Below the pieces are notes generated by a model, which was not told the origin of the DNA, ran no database searches, and was given only the letters and a program-made list of their open reading frames with translations. Made by a program: the position numbers and the translations under genes. A stretch of DNA of 64,000 nucleotides from Saccharothrix australiensis (GTDB lineage Bacteria > Actinomycetota > Actinomycetes > Mycobacteriales > Pseudonocardiaceae): the NCBI RefSeq assembly GCF_003634935.1, contig NZ_RBXO01000001.1, positions 4,861,501-4,925,500 on the forward strand, written 5' to 3'. Positions 18,199-27,373 of this stretch are shown here, piece by piece. Numbering within the stretch: position 1 is the first letter of the stretch; every line of letters starts with the position of its first letter.

Positions 18199-19446
18199 TC
18201 AGCCGAGGCAGGCTCGGACGGCCTTGATCAGGTTCGACGCCCGCGGGTCGTCGGGCCGGAAGGACCAGTGGTTGGTGACGTAGCCGAAGCCGACGCGGGC
18301 GTCGGGGTCGGCGAAGGCGATCGACCCGCCGGAACCGGCGTGGCCGAACGAGCCCGGCCCGAGCAGGGGCAGCGGCCGGCAGGCCAGCCCGAAGCCCAGC
18401 GCCATGTAGAACGAGCGGTCGGCCGGGATGTCCAGGCCCGGCGGCAGGCCGTACATCCGGGTCTTGTCGGTCTGCACGGCCGTGGCCCGCTCGACGGTCG
18501 CGGGGTCGAGCAGCCGCACGCCGTCGACGTCGCTGACCGTGGCGGCGTACATCCGGGCCAGTGAGTGCGCGTCGGTGAGCATGTTGGCGGCCGGGAACTC
18601 CGCCGCTCGCCAGGCCCGCGTGAGGAAGTACCCGGTCCCGGGGTCCGTGGCGCCGCCGAGCGTGCCCGCGCGGATCTGGAGGGCGTCCGGGGTCCACATC
18701 GATTCGACCCAAGCGTGCACCGTGTCCGCGTCGAGCCCGGTCAACGCGATCAGCCCGGCGGTCAGCTCCTCCGGGGTGAACGGCGCGGCGTTCTCGATCC
18801 GGGCGATCCGCGGTTCTTCCTGTTCGGGCAGGCCGATCCACGCGCTCAGCCCCAGCGGCGCGGCCACTTCCTCGGCGAAGAACGTGCCCAGCGACTTGCC
18901 GGAGATCCGCCGCACCACCTCGCCGACCAGGAAGCCGTAGGTCATGGCGTGGTAGCCGTGCGCGGTGCCCGGTTCCCACAACGGCTCCTGGGCTTCCAAC
19001 GCCCGGATCACCGGGTCCCACTCACACGCCTGCTCGAAGGTCAACGGCCCGTCCACCACCGGCAGGCCCGCCTGGTGCGACAGCAGCCACCGCACCGGGA
19101 TGTCCTCCTTGCCCGCCGCGCCGAACTCCGGCCAGTACCGGGTCACCGGGGCGTCCACGTCCAGCTCACCGCGCCGCGCCAACAGGTGCGCGCAGATCGC
19201 CGTCGCGCCCTTCGTCGTCGACGCCACCTGGACGATGGTGTCCTCGGTCCACGGCCGGTTCGCCTCGCGGTCGGCCAGGCCGTCCCACAGGTCGACGACC
19301 GGGCGGCCGTCCACGTAGACGCCGCACGCCGCGCCGATCTCACCGGGGTCGCCCTCGAAGTTCGCGCGGAACGCGTCGGCGACCTTCCCCCAGCCCTCCG
19401 CGACGCCGTGCTCGCCGTCGCGGGTGAACTCGTTCTTCGTGTCCAC
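18199..19446 (-). CDS. Serine hydrolase, class C beta-lactamase/esterase family
   Basis: 415 residues. The active-site tetrad is visible: STTK at 76-79 (nucleophile Ser and general-base Lys), Tyr in GYHAMTYGFL and the HAGSGG triad near residue 375. No signal peptide is present, so this is more likely a cytoplasmic esterase of the EstB/family VIII type than a secreted penicillinase. GTG at 19446 is the best start; residues further upstream read through a promoter-like AT-rich stretch. The gene is divergent neither from its left neighbour nor its right one: the TetR gene at 19619-20224 is co-oriented 172 bp upstream. An eight-base word shared by the upstream region and the TetR promoter suggests common control. 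Confidence 0.88.
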   Translation of the reverse strand: MDTKNEFTRDGEHGVAEGWGKVADAFRANFEGDPGEIGAACGVYVDGRPVVDLWDGLADREANRPWTEDTIVQVASTTKGATAICAHLLARRGELDVDAPVTRYWPEFGAAGKEDIPVRWLLSHQAGLPVVDGPLTFEQACEWDPVIRALEAQEPLWEPGTAHGYHAMTYGFLVGEVVRRISGKSLGTFFAEEVAAPLGLSAWIGLPEQEEPRIARIENAAPFTPEELTAGLIALTGLDADTVHAWVESMWTPDALQIRAGTLGGATDPGTGYFLTRAWRAAEFPAANMLTDAHSLARMYAATVSDVDGVRLLDPATVERATAVQTDKTRMYGLPPGLDIPADRSFYMALGFGLACRPLPLLGPGSFGHAGSGGSIAFADPDARVGFGYVTNHWSFRPDDPRASNLIKAVRACLG

Positions 19447-19534
19447 TGTGCCCGTGTCCTTCCTGGACTTCGATCGCCGGAAATCCGGTCCGCCGGCCGC
19501 CCGGCCGGCGGACCACCCCCTCGCACTACCCAGT

Positions 19535-19580
19535 CTCGCTAGGTACCAGTACACAGTAGCACTTACTAGTGTGGGCGCAA
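19535..19580. promoter_or_regulatory. AT-richer promoter region of the serine hydrolase with TAGGTACC word
   Basis: The segment around CTAGGTACCAGTACAC (19539-19554) and CTTACTAGTG (19562-19571) is markedly AT-richer than its surroundings. TAGGTACC at 19540-19547 recurs exactly at 20235-20242 in the promoter between TetR and quinone oxidoreductase, and contains the palindrome GGTACC. It is a candidate TetR operator. Confidence 0.45.
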
Positions 19581-19618
19581 GGGTCCCGGACGAGCGCGCC
19601 CGCCCCGGCCGGGCGGCG

Positions 19619-20224
19619 TCAGGCCGAGGGTGACCGCAGCAGGGCGTCGGTCATGGCGAGGAGGCCCGCCCGGACCTCGTCCATCGTCATGCCGCCGCCG
19701 TCCACGAGCATGTCCACGAACTCCGCGCGCGGGGTGGTCAGGACCGCGTGGGCGATGAAGCGGGCGTCCAGGTCCGGCCGGGCCTCGGCCACCACCGGCG
19801 TCAGCGCGGCGTGCCAGGCGAGGTACCGGGCGGTGCCCCTGGCGTTGGCGTGACCGCCCTCCAGCACCCTCAGCAGCGGGCGGCCGGACACCACGACCAC
19901 GTCGAACAGCTCGCCCATGAAGTTGCGGACGCGTTCCGCCGCCGGGCGGTCCGGCGTGGTCAGCCGGGCCAGCGCCCCCGGCTGCCAGTCCTCGGTCAAC
20001 TGGTCGAACAGGGCCGCGAGCAGGCCCTGGCGGTCGCCGAAGTGGCGGAACGGGGTCCCCTTGCCGACGCCCGCCTCCGCCGCGATGTCCTGCATCGACA
20101 CGTGCTCCAGACCGCGGTCGCAGATCAGCCTGCGCGCCGCCGCCAGGACCGCCTGCCGGTTGCGGATCGAGTCCCGGCGCTCGGCGCGCCGCCTCGGCGC
20201 CGGGCCGACACCCTCCACCGCCAT
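19619..20224 (-). CDS. TetR-family regulator
   Basis: 201 residues. The helix-turn-helix region reads AARRLICDRGLEHVSMQDIA then AEAGVGKGTPFRHFGDRQGL. The C-terminal domain resembles regulators of stress or efflux genes, with the segment DLDARFIAHAVLTTPRAEF. ATG at 20224 is the first Met before the basic N-terminus (PAPRRRAERRDS). It is divergent from the quinone oxidoreductase with a 75-bp shared promoter that has the TAGGTACC word, so self-regulation and control of that gene are likely, with the downstream hydrolase probably included. Confidence 0.9.
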   Translation of the reverse strand: MAVEGVGPAPRRRAERRDSIRNRQAVLAAARRLICDRGLEHVSMQDIAAEAGVGKGTPFRHFGDRQGLLAALFDQLTEDWQPGALARLTTPDRPAAERVRNFMGELFDVVVVSGRPLLRVLEGGHANARGTARYLAWHAALTPVVAEARPDLDARFIAHAVLTTPRAEFVDMLVDGGGMTMDEVRAGLLAMTDALLRSPSA

Positions 20225-20234
20225 GCCAGCAGTG

Positions 20235-20247
20235 TAGGTACCCTTAA
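20235..20247. promoter_or_regulatory. Second TAGGTACC word in the TetR / oxidoreductase promoter
   Basis: TAGGTACCCTTAAG (20235-20248) lies between divergent starts at 20224 and 20300. Its first eight bases repeat at 19540-19547. It probably overlaps the -35/-10 region of one of the two promoters. Confidence 0.45.
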
Positions 20248-20299
20248 GTTGACCGCCGGTCCGGAACAGATCGGGCCGTCGGAGGGAGGGACAGCGAGG

Positions 20300-21277
20300 A
20301 TGAAGGCGATCCGGTTCCACGAGCTGGGCGGACCCGAGGTGCTCCGGCTCGAAGAGGTGCCCGACCCGACGCCGGGCGCGGGCGAGGTGCTGGTGCGGGT
20401 GTCGGCGGCCGGCATCAGCTACGCCGAGGTGCAGATCCGGTCCGGCGCGATGGCCGCGCACCCGTGGTTCCCCGCGCCGCCGCTGCCGTTCACGCCGGGC
20501 TTCGAGGTCGCCGGCACGGTCGCCGCCGTCGGCGAGGGCGTGGACGGGTCGCTGGTCGGCACGCGCGTCGTCGGCGGGCTCGCGGGCGGCGGGTACGCCG
20601 AGCGCGCGGTGCTCGCCGCCGGGGCGGTGCTGCCCGTCCCCGGCGCGCTCGACGACCACCGGGCGCTGGCCCTGTTCGGCCAGGGCGCGACCGCGGTCGG
20701 GGTGATCGGGACGGGCGAGCCGCGGGCGGGCGAGGTCGTCCTGGTGCTGGCGGCGGCGGGCGGCGTGGGCAGCCTGCTGGTGCAGCTGGCCAAGCGGTCC
20801 GGCGCGACGGTCGTGGCCGCGGCCGGTGGTGGGCGCAAGCTCGCCCTGGCCGAGCAACTCGGCGCGGACCTCGCGGTGGACTACACCGAGGACGGCTGGG
20901 CGGAGCGGGTGCGGGCCGAGGTCGGGCAGGTTCACCTGCTGCTCGACCCGGTCGGCGGCGCGGTCAGCCGGGCCGCGTTCGGGCTGCTGGCGATCGGCGT
21001 CGGCCGCGCGGTGGTGTTCGGGTCGGCCGGCGGCGAGCTGCCCGCCGTCACCCCGGTCGACTTCCTGGCCCGCGGTCTGCGGGTGTCCGGCTTCGGGCCG
21101 CGCGTGGTCGTCGACCCGGCGTACGGCGCGCGGTTGCGCGCGGAGGCGTTCCGGCTCGGCGTCGAGGGCGTCCTGAATCCGGTCGTGGGCGGGGTGCTGC
21201 CGCTGTCGTCGGCCGCCGCCGCGCACGCGCTGTTCGAGGAGCGCGGCACCACCGGGAAGATCGTGCTGGTGCCGTGA
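20300..21277 (+). CDS. NADPH:quinone oxidoreductase, MDR (zeta-crystallin) family
   Basis: 325 residues. The N-terminal GroES-like part starts MKAIRFHELGGPEVL and contains SAAGISYAEVQIRSG. The Rossmann domain reads VLVLAAAGGVGSLLVQLAKR, with AAGGVG as the nucleotide motif near residue 150. The catalytic-zinc Cys/His of alcohol dehydrogenases are absent, which places it in the QOR/zinc-free group that reduces quinones or enones. Divergent TetR and the shared operator word suggest induction by an electrophile or xenobiotic. Confidence 0.92.
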   Translation: MKAIRFHELGGPEVLRLEEVPDPTPGAGEVLVRVSAAGISYAEVQIRSGAMAAHPWFPAPPLPFTPGFEVAGTVAAVGEGVDGSLVGTRVVGGLAGGGYAERAVLAAGAVLPVPGALDDHRALALFGQGATAVGVIGTGEPRAGEVVLVLAAAGGVGSLLVQLAKRSGATVVAAAGGGRKLALAEQLGADLAVDYTEDGWAERVRAEVGQVHLLLDPVGGAVSRAAFGLLAIGVGRAVVFGSAGGELPAVTPVDFLARGLRVSGFGPRVVVDPAYGARLRAEAFRLGVEGVLNPVVGGVLPLSSAAAAHALFEERGTTGKIVLVP

Positions 21278-21344
21278 GCGCGGCGGGGCACCGCCGGCCC
21301 GGCCGGTTTCCCGGTCGACTCCCTGCCGGCGCCGCGGTGCTCAC

Positions 21345-21358
21345 GCACTTCGAAGTGC
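21345..21358. promoter_or_regulatory. Perfect 14-bp palindrome GCACTTCGAAGTGC
   Basis: The sequence is a perfect palindrome 68 bp after the oxidoreductase stop, followed by the T-rich CTTTTGTAAGCCCTCTTTTA. It may be a short terminator for the rightward gene or a regulator site. Just to the right, at 21398-21412, GCACTACCAGT resembles GCACCACCAGT in the HxlR promoter at about 21964. Confidence 0.5.
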
Positions 21359-21513
21359 CTTTTGTAAGCCCTCTTTTACTCACTCATGATGGTGTTACGC
21401 ACTACCAGTGAGGTGAGGAAGATGGTCACGAGCAGGCGGACGCTGCAACGGGTCCTGGGAGCCGATGAGCGCCGCCGACACCTCAACCCGCCGACACCCA
21501 GCCCGCCGACGCC

Positions 21514-21936
21514 TCAGCCCGCCGACGCCTTGGCCGCGGCCTTGGCCCGGCCGATCCCGGTCAGCTCGCTGGCGGCCCGGTTGCCGGCGATCTCGCCGTG
21601 GTGGGCGACGGCCCACTCGGCCATCGCCAGCACCACCTCGATCAGCGACCGGCCCAGGTCCGTCAGCTCGTACTCCACTCGCGGTGGGACCTCGGCGTAC
21701 GCGGTCCGGGTGATCAGGCCGTCGCGTTCGAGGTGCTTGAGCGTCTGGGTCAGCATCCGCTGGGAGATGCCCGCAATGTTCGCCTGCAAGTCGGAGTAGC
21801 GCAGCGGGCCGGCGCTCAGGGTGCTGATGGTCAGCATCGTCCACTTGTCGCCGATGCGGTCGAGCACCTCGCGGATGAAGGCGCTGTCCTCCGGCCATGC
21901 CTGGCACGGACCGCTGATCTGCCGCGCTGACGCCAT
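21514..21936 (-). CDS. HxlR-family winged-helix regulator
   Basis: 140 residues. The family core is clear: REVLDRIGDKWTMLTISTLS, followed by LRYSDLQANIAGISQRMLTQ and TLKHLERDGLITRTAYAEVP. HxlR proteins sense electrophiles or oxidants, often through a Cys; here the Cys is in SGPCQAWPED at the N-terminus. ATG at 21936 has GAGAGG eight bases upstream, so it is preferred over the GTG three codons earlier. The last codons are made of a 15-bp repeat (CAGCCCGCCGACGCC) that continues past the stop. It is divergent from the flavin monooxygenase and is its likely regulator. Confidence 0.9.
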   Translation of the reverse strand: MASARQISGPCQAWPEDSAFIREVLDRIGDKWTMLTISTLSAGPLRYSDLQANIAGISQRMLTQTLKHLERDGLITRTAYAEVPPRVEYELTDLGRSLIEVVLAMAEWAVAHHGEIAGNRAASELTGIGRAKAAAKASAG

Positions 21937-22043
21937 CTCGTTCACCTCTCATCGGGGTGCTACCGCACCACCAGTATGTAACGCCCGCGTGCCCCGCCGG
22001 CATCACCGCACGCGTCACACCTCGATCCAATGGAGAGATCACC

Positions 22044-23444
22044 TTGAACGCACACGACACCATCGTGGTCGGCGCGGGCCCGGTCGGGCTGTGGACGGCG
22101 GCGGAGCTGGCCCTGGGCGGCGGGCGACCGCTGGTCCTGGAGCGGGCCGAGCGGCGCAGCCCGCACTCGAAGGCGCTGGCCATCCACCCGCGCACGATCG
22201 AGGTGCTGGCGATGCGCGGGCAGGAGCAGCCCTTCCTCGACGGCGGGCTGGCCGTGCCGGACGGGCACTTCGCCATGCTGCCCGCCCGCCTGGACTTCCG
22301 CGAGCTGGCCACGCCGTTCCGGTTCATGCTCGCCCACCCGCAGGTGCGCACCGAGGAACTGCTCGAACAGCACGCCCTCGCCCTCGGGGTGGTGATCCGG
22401 CGCGGGCACCGGGTGTCCGGGCTGAGCCAGGACGAACACGGCGTGACGCTGCGGGTCGACGGGCCGGACGGCGAGTACGGGATCACCGCGGACCACGTGG
22501 TCGGGGCGGACGGCGCGGGCAGCGTCGTGCGACAGGCGGCGGGCATCGACTTCCCCGGCACCGACTCGACCGTCTTCGGCTTCCTCGGCGACGTCGAGCT
22601 GGCCGACCCGCCGGAGCGGCCGGGCTTCTGGCACAACGCGCACGGCGCGCTGCTCGTGGCCCCGATGCCCGGCGGGCGCCACCGCGTCACCGGGTACGCC
22701 CCGTCGGTGCCCGCCACCCCGACCCCGGAGTTCCTGCGGGAGACGACGAACCTGATCGCGGGCACGGACTTCGGCCTGCACTCCCCGGTGTGGCTGTCCC
22801 GCTTCGGCAATGCCACCCGCCTCGCGGCGCGGTACCGCGAGGGCCGGGTGTTCCTGGCGGGCGACGCCGCGCACATGCACTTCCCGGCGGGCGGCGTGGG
22901 GCTGAACGTGGGCTTGCAGGACGCGATGAACCTGGGCTGGAAGCTGGCCGCGGTCCAGCGGGGCCGGGCGGACGCGACCCTGCTGGACACCTACCACTCG
23001 GAACGCCACCCCGTCGGCGTGGCCCTGGGCGAGCACACCAAGGCCCAGACCGCCCTGATCACCGCCACCACCGAGGAGGGCCGCTCCCTGCGCCGGTTCA
23101 TGGCCGACCTGCTGCGCACGCACCCCGACGTGGCGACCGCGCTGGCCAACATGCTGACCGCGCTGGACGTGCGCTACCCGGGCGCCCACCCCCTGGCAGG
23201 TCTGCGCCTCCCGGCCACCCGCGAGCAGCTGCACCTGCTGCGCGAGGGCCGCCCGGTGCTGCTGGCCCGGGAAGCCGACCCGGCGTTGAAGGACCTGGCC
23301 GCGAACGCGGACCTCCAGCTGTACGAGACCGAGCTTCCCTGGCCCACGGCCGCCGTGCTGATGCGCCCGGACGGGCACGTGTGGGCCGCCGGGGACACCG
23401 CCGAGCAGCTCGCGGACGCCATGGCGGAACTGCCCCTGGCCTGA
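22044..23444 (+). CDS. FAD-dependent aromatic monooxygenase (class A, PHBH fold)
   Basis: 466 residues. FAD/NADPH motifs in order: TIVVGAGPVGLWTAAELAL (GxGxxG), the DG fingerprint VGADGAGSVVRQAAG near residue 150, and VFLAGDAAHMHFPAGGVGLN near 270 (GD motif). The C-terminal thioredoxin-like tail is present but lacks obvious cysteines. This group hydroxylates aromatic polyketides, phenols or antibiotics (relatives include tetracycline and anthracycline hydroxylases). The start is TTG at 22044, six bases after GGAGAG; earlier frames read non-conserved sequence. HxlR is divergent, suggesting induced detoxification of an aromatic compound. Confidence 0.9.
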   Translation: MNAHDTIVVGAGPVGLWTAAELALGGGRPLVLERAERRSPHSKALAIHPRTIEVLAMRGQEQPFLDGGLAVPDGHFAMLPARLDFRELATPFRFMLAHPQVRTEELLEQHALALGVVIRRGHRVSGLSQDEHGVTLRVDGPDGEYGITADHVVGADGAGSVVRQAAGIDFPGTDSTVFGFLGDVELADPPERPGFWHNAHGALLVAPMPGGRHRVTGYAPSVPATPTPEFLRETTNLIAGTDFGLHSPVWLSRFGNATRLAARYREGRVFLAGDAAHMHFPAGGVGLNVGLQDAMNLGWKLAAVQRGRADATLLDTYHSERHPVGVALGEHTKAQTALITATTEEGRSLRRFMADLLRTHPDVATALANMLTALDVRYPGAHPLAGLRLPATREQLHLLREGRPVLLAREADPALKDLAANADLQLYETELPWPTAAVLMRPDGHVWAAGDTAEQLADAMAELPLA

Positions 23445-23450
23445 CGAAGA

Positions 23451-23488
23451 GCCGCGTCCCCCGGGGAACTCCCCCAGGGGGACGCGGC
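23451..23488. terminator. Terminator hairpin between the monooxygenase and XRE genes
   Basis: GCCGCGTCCCCC (23451-23462) pairs perfectly with GGGGGACGCGGC (23477-23488), a 12-bp stem with a 14-nt loop. It begins six bases after the monooxygenase stop, and can serve both convergent transcripts. Confidence 0.85.
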
Positions 23489-23551
23489 ACCGGCGGAGAA
23501 CTCACCGACGCGGCCCCGGTCGTGGGCCCGCCGTCCTGGACGCCCGAGGGG

Positions 23552-24436
23552 TCAGCGCTGGTCCAGCCAGTGGCGCGAGCGCTCGTCCCCCGGCACGTCG
23601 GCGTCCGGGTGGATCAGGTTGAGCAGCGACATCGAGTCGTGGTCCGCGGTGCCCGGCGCCGCCTGGTAGACCACCAGGCGCTGGTGGTCGTTGGTGATGT
23701 CCAGCACCTCGTAGCTCAGCGTCATCCGGCCGACGCCCGGGTGGTCGAGCACCTTGCGGCCGGTCGACAGGCTGCGCACGTCGTGCCGCTGCCACAGCCG
23801 CCGGAACTCGTCGCTCTTCGCCGTCAGCTCGTCGACCAGGGCCGTCAGCGCGGGGTCGCCGGGCAGCAGGCCCTCCATCGCGTGCAGGTGGGCCACCGAG
23901 TTGAGCGCGATGGAGTCCCAGTCCACGAACAGCTTCCGCGCGGTCGGGTGCAGGAAGATGTAGCGGATGGTGTTGCGCCGGGCGGGCGGCCACGTGTCCA
24001 GGCCGGCCAGCAGCGCCAGGCCGGGCGTGTTCGCGGCCAGCATGTCGTTCCAGCGGTTGAGCACGTAGGCCGGTGACGGGGTGACGCCGTCCAGCAGCTG
24101 CCGCACGGCCGGCCGCACGCGGCGGTTCGCCGTCGACGTGGTCGGGACGCGCTTGCCGGAGTGCGCCGCCAGCCGGAACAGGTGGTCGCGCTCCTCGCCC
24201 TCCAGCAGGAGGGTGTCGGCCAGGGACTCCAACACCGCGATGCTCGGGTTGCGCTCCCGGCCCTGCTCCAGGCGGGTGTAGTAGTCCACGCTGACGCCGG
24301 CCGAGGCCGCGACCTCCTCGCGCCGCAGGCCCTGCGTGCGCCGGAGGGTGTGCCCCTCGGTCAGGCCGATGTCCGCCGGCCGGACCTTCGCCCGGCGCGA
24401 TCGCAGGAAGGTGCTGAGATCCGTTTGCTGGGCCAT
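23552..24436 (-). CDS. XRE-family regulator with MmyB-like ligand-binding domain
   Basis: 294 residues. The helix-turn-helix is GLTEGHTLRRTQGLRREEVA then ASAGVSVDYYTRLEQGRERN. The second domain is MmyB-like (NTPGLALLAGLDTWPPARRN, IFLHPTARKLFVDWDSIALN), a PAS-like fold that binds a hydrophobic ligand in the family. ATG at 24436 is the first Met in frame. It is divergent from the AKR-CMD-MFS operon, the usual arrangement for this family. The direct repeats at 24480-24510 in between are the probable operator. Confidence 0.92.
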   Translation of the reverse strand: MAQQTDLSTFLRSRRAKVRPADIGLTEGHTLRRTQGLRREEVAASAGVSVDYYTRLEQGRERNPSIAVLESLADTLLLEGEERDHLFRLAAHSGKRVPTTSTANRRVRPAVRQLLDGVTPSPAYVLNRWNDMLAANTPGLALLAGLDTWPPARRNTIRYIFLHPTARKLFVDWDSIALNSVAHLHAMEGLLPGDPALTALVDELTAKSDEFRRLWQRHDVRSLSTGRKVLDHPGVGRMTLSYEVLDITNDHQRLVVYQAAPGTADHDSMSLLNLIHPDADVPGDERSRHWLDQR

Positions 24437-24479
24437 GCGTCCATGCTCCCACGGGCGCGGGCCGGCAACCTGGCAGTGG

Positions 24480-24510
24480 CGCACCCGGGCGGGACGCACC
24501 CAGGGAGGGA
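24480..24510. promoter_or_regulatory. Tandem 15/16-bp direct repeats in the XRE / AKR promoter
   Basis: CGCACCCGGGCGGGA (24480-24494) is followed directly by CGCACCCAGGGAGGGA (24495-24510). The pair lies in the 117-bp region between divergent starts and is the best candidate binding site for the MmyB-type regulator. Confidence 0.5.
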
Positions 24511-24553
24511 CGCGTCCTGCCGCCGCCCGGCCGGCGCGCGCAAGCTCGACGTC

Positions 24554-25572
<1,019 letters not shown>

Positions 25573-25576
<4 letters not shown>

Positions 25577-25971
25577 GCGACCGCGAGGAGGCCGGCCGGC
25601 GGGTCATGCGCGACCTGGGCATCGACCCCGACGCGGTGATCGCCTCGGTCGCCGAGCTGGACGAGCGGTTCGGCCACACGATCGCCGAGTACGCGTTCGG
25701 CGACGTCGTCGGCAGGCCCGGCCTGGACCTGCGCACCCGCCAGCTGGTGACGGTGGCGCTGCTGGCCGCGCAGGGCGGGTGCGAGGCGCAGCTCGACACC
25801 CACATCCCGGCGACCCTGCGCGCGGGCGCGACCCGCGAGGAGATCGTCGCGCTGCTGATCCACCTCACGCCCTACGTCGGCATCCCCCGGTCGTTGAACG
25901 CCCTCTACCAGGCCAAACGACTGTTCGCCCACGCTGACGCCCCGACCTCGAACCAGGAGAGCCGCTCATGA
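25573..25971 (+). CDS. Carboxymuconolactone decarboxylase (CMD/AhpD-like) family protein
   Basis: 132 residues, the normal size of a single CMD domain. The conserved half is RQLVTVALLAAQGGCEAQLD followed by HIPATLRAGATREEIVALLI, with an active-site Cys and His (GGCEAQLDTH); the second Cys of the AhpD CxxC pair is missing, as in gamma-carboxymuconolactone decarboxylases. Both ends overlap neighbours by 4 bp. Likely accessory to the aldo/keto reductase; its substrate is not predictable from sequence. Confidence 0.88.
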
Positions 25972-27176
25972 CCACGTCCCGGTCCGCCCCACCGCCCGGC
26001 GCGGTGGCCGAACAGGTCGAGCCCCGGTCGTGGCCCGCCGTGTGGGTGCTCGGCCTCGGCACGTTCCTGTTCGTCACCACCGAGCTGCTGCCGGTCGGCC
26101 TGCTGCCGTCCATCGGCGCCGGGATGGGCGTCCCGCTCGGCATCGCGGGCCTGGTCGTGTCGGTGTACGGCGGGATCGCGGCGGTGAGCGCCGCACCGCT
26201 GACGTCCCTGGTGCGCCGGCTGGACCGCCGCACGCTGCTGGCGGCGCTGCTCGGCCTGCTGGTGCTGGGCAACCTGGTGTCGGCCGTCGCGCCGAACTAC
26301 CTGGTGCTGATGGCCGGCCGCGTGATCATCGCCTTCGCGCACGGCGTGTTCTGGTCGACCACGCCCGCCGTCGGCACGCGCCTGGTCGACCCCAAGAGCG
26401 CGGTGCGGGCGCTGTCGGTCGTGCTGGGCGGCATCTCCGTCGCGTCGGTGGTGGGCGTGCCGCTGGGCACCGCCATCGGGCAGGCCGCGAACTGGCGGGT
26501 GGCCTTCCTGGTCGCCGCGGGTGTCGGGCTGCTGGTGCTGGTCGCCGTGCTGGCGCTGCTGCCGCCGATGGCCGCGCGCAACGGCGGCAGCCTCTCCGCC
26601 ATCCCGAAGCTGCTGCGCAACGGCCCCTTCGTGGTGGCGATCGGCGTGGCCGCGCTGACCATGATCGGCCACTACCTGGCCTACACCTACGTCACGCCGT
26701 ACCTGGAAGCCGTCGTGGGCATCCCGCCCGGCTTGGTCAGCGTGCTGCTGCTGGTGTTCGGCGCGGCCGGGGTGGCGGGCAACTTCCTCGCGGGCGGCGC
26801 GATCGCCCGAGGGCTGCGCCGGGCCCTGCTCGGCGGTGTCGGGCTGCTCGCCGGTTCGCTGCTGGTGCTGTCCGCGGTGGGTGCGGGCTCCGCCGTCACG
26901 GCGGTCGTGCTGCTCGTGACGTGGGGCCTGTCGTACGCGGCGCTGCCGGTCTGCCTCCAGACCTGGGTGCTGCGCTCGGCGCCGGAGGCCACCGACGCGG
27001 CGTCCTCGGTGTACGTGGCGGTGTTCAACGCGTCCATCGCGCTCGGCGCGCTCGGCGGCGGACTGGCCGTGGAATCGGTCGGTGTCGCGGCCGTCACGTG
27101 GGTCGGGGGAATTCTGGTGGGCGCCGCGCTCGTTGTGGTGGTGGTCACCCGTAATGTGCGCCGGACCGCCGGATAG
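25968..27176 (+). CDS. MFS transporter, DHA1 family (AraJ/YdhP-like)
   Basis: 402 residues with about twelve hydrophobic segments and little else. The first segment FLFVTTELLPVGLLPSIGAG and the following LVVSVYGGIAAVSAAPLTSL contain the Glu/Leu-rich signature of the sugar-efflux/AraJ-type DHA1 exporters. The cytoplasmic loop after helix 2 has VRRLDRRTLLAALLG. It overlaps the CMD gene by ATGA and ends the operon. Probable proton-driven export of a small organic molecule. Confidence 0.92.
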   Translation: MTTSRSAPPPGAVAEQVEPRSWPAVWVLGLGTFLFVTTELLPVGLLPSIGAGMGVPLGIAGLVVSVYGGIAAVSAAPLTSLVRRLDRRTLLAALLGLLVLGNLVSAVAPNYLVLMAGRVIIAFAHGVFWSTTPAVGTRLVDPKSAVRALSVVLGGISVASVVGVPLGTAIGQAANWRVAFLVAAGVGLLVLVAVLALLPPMAARNGGSLSAIPKLLRNGPFVVAIGVAALTMIGHYLAYTYVTPYLEAVVGIPPGLVSVLLLVFGAAGVAGNFLAGGAIARGLRRALLGGVGLLAGSLLVLSAVGAGSAVTAVVLLVTWGLSYAALPVCLQTWVLRSAPEATDAASSVYVAVFNASIALGALGGGLAVESVGVAAVTWVGGILVGAALVVVVVTRNVRRTAG

Positions 27177-27373
27177 CGCAGGACCGATTCGCGGCGCAGG
27201 CGAATAACCGACTTGCCGGCGAATTTCTCGAAAATGCGTGCTACGTTTACAGGGCAAGGTTCCGGCGGGAGCGCGCTGCCCAAAAATCTCCGGGCCCGCC
27301 CGCCGGACCGGACGCGAGTAATCCTTGTGAATTCACCGATCATCCGAAGCTGCACCCAAAGGGGAGATGTGTG

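Noticed and set aside
21386-21799. Plus-strand frame antisense to the HxlR gene
   Set aside because: The protein is Pro/Ala-rich and arises from the tandem 15-bp repeat and antisense of a clear regulator.
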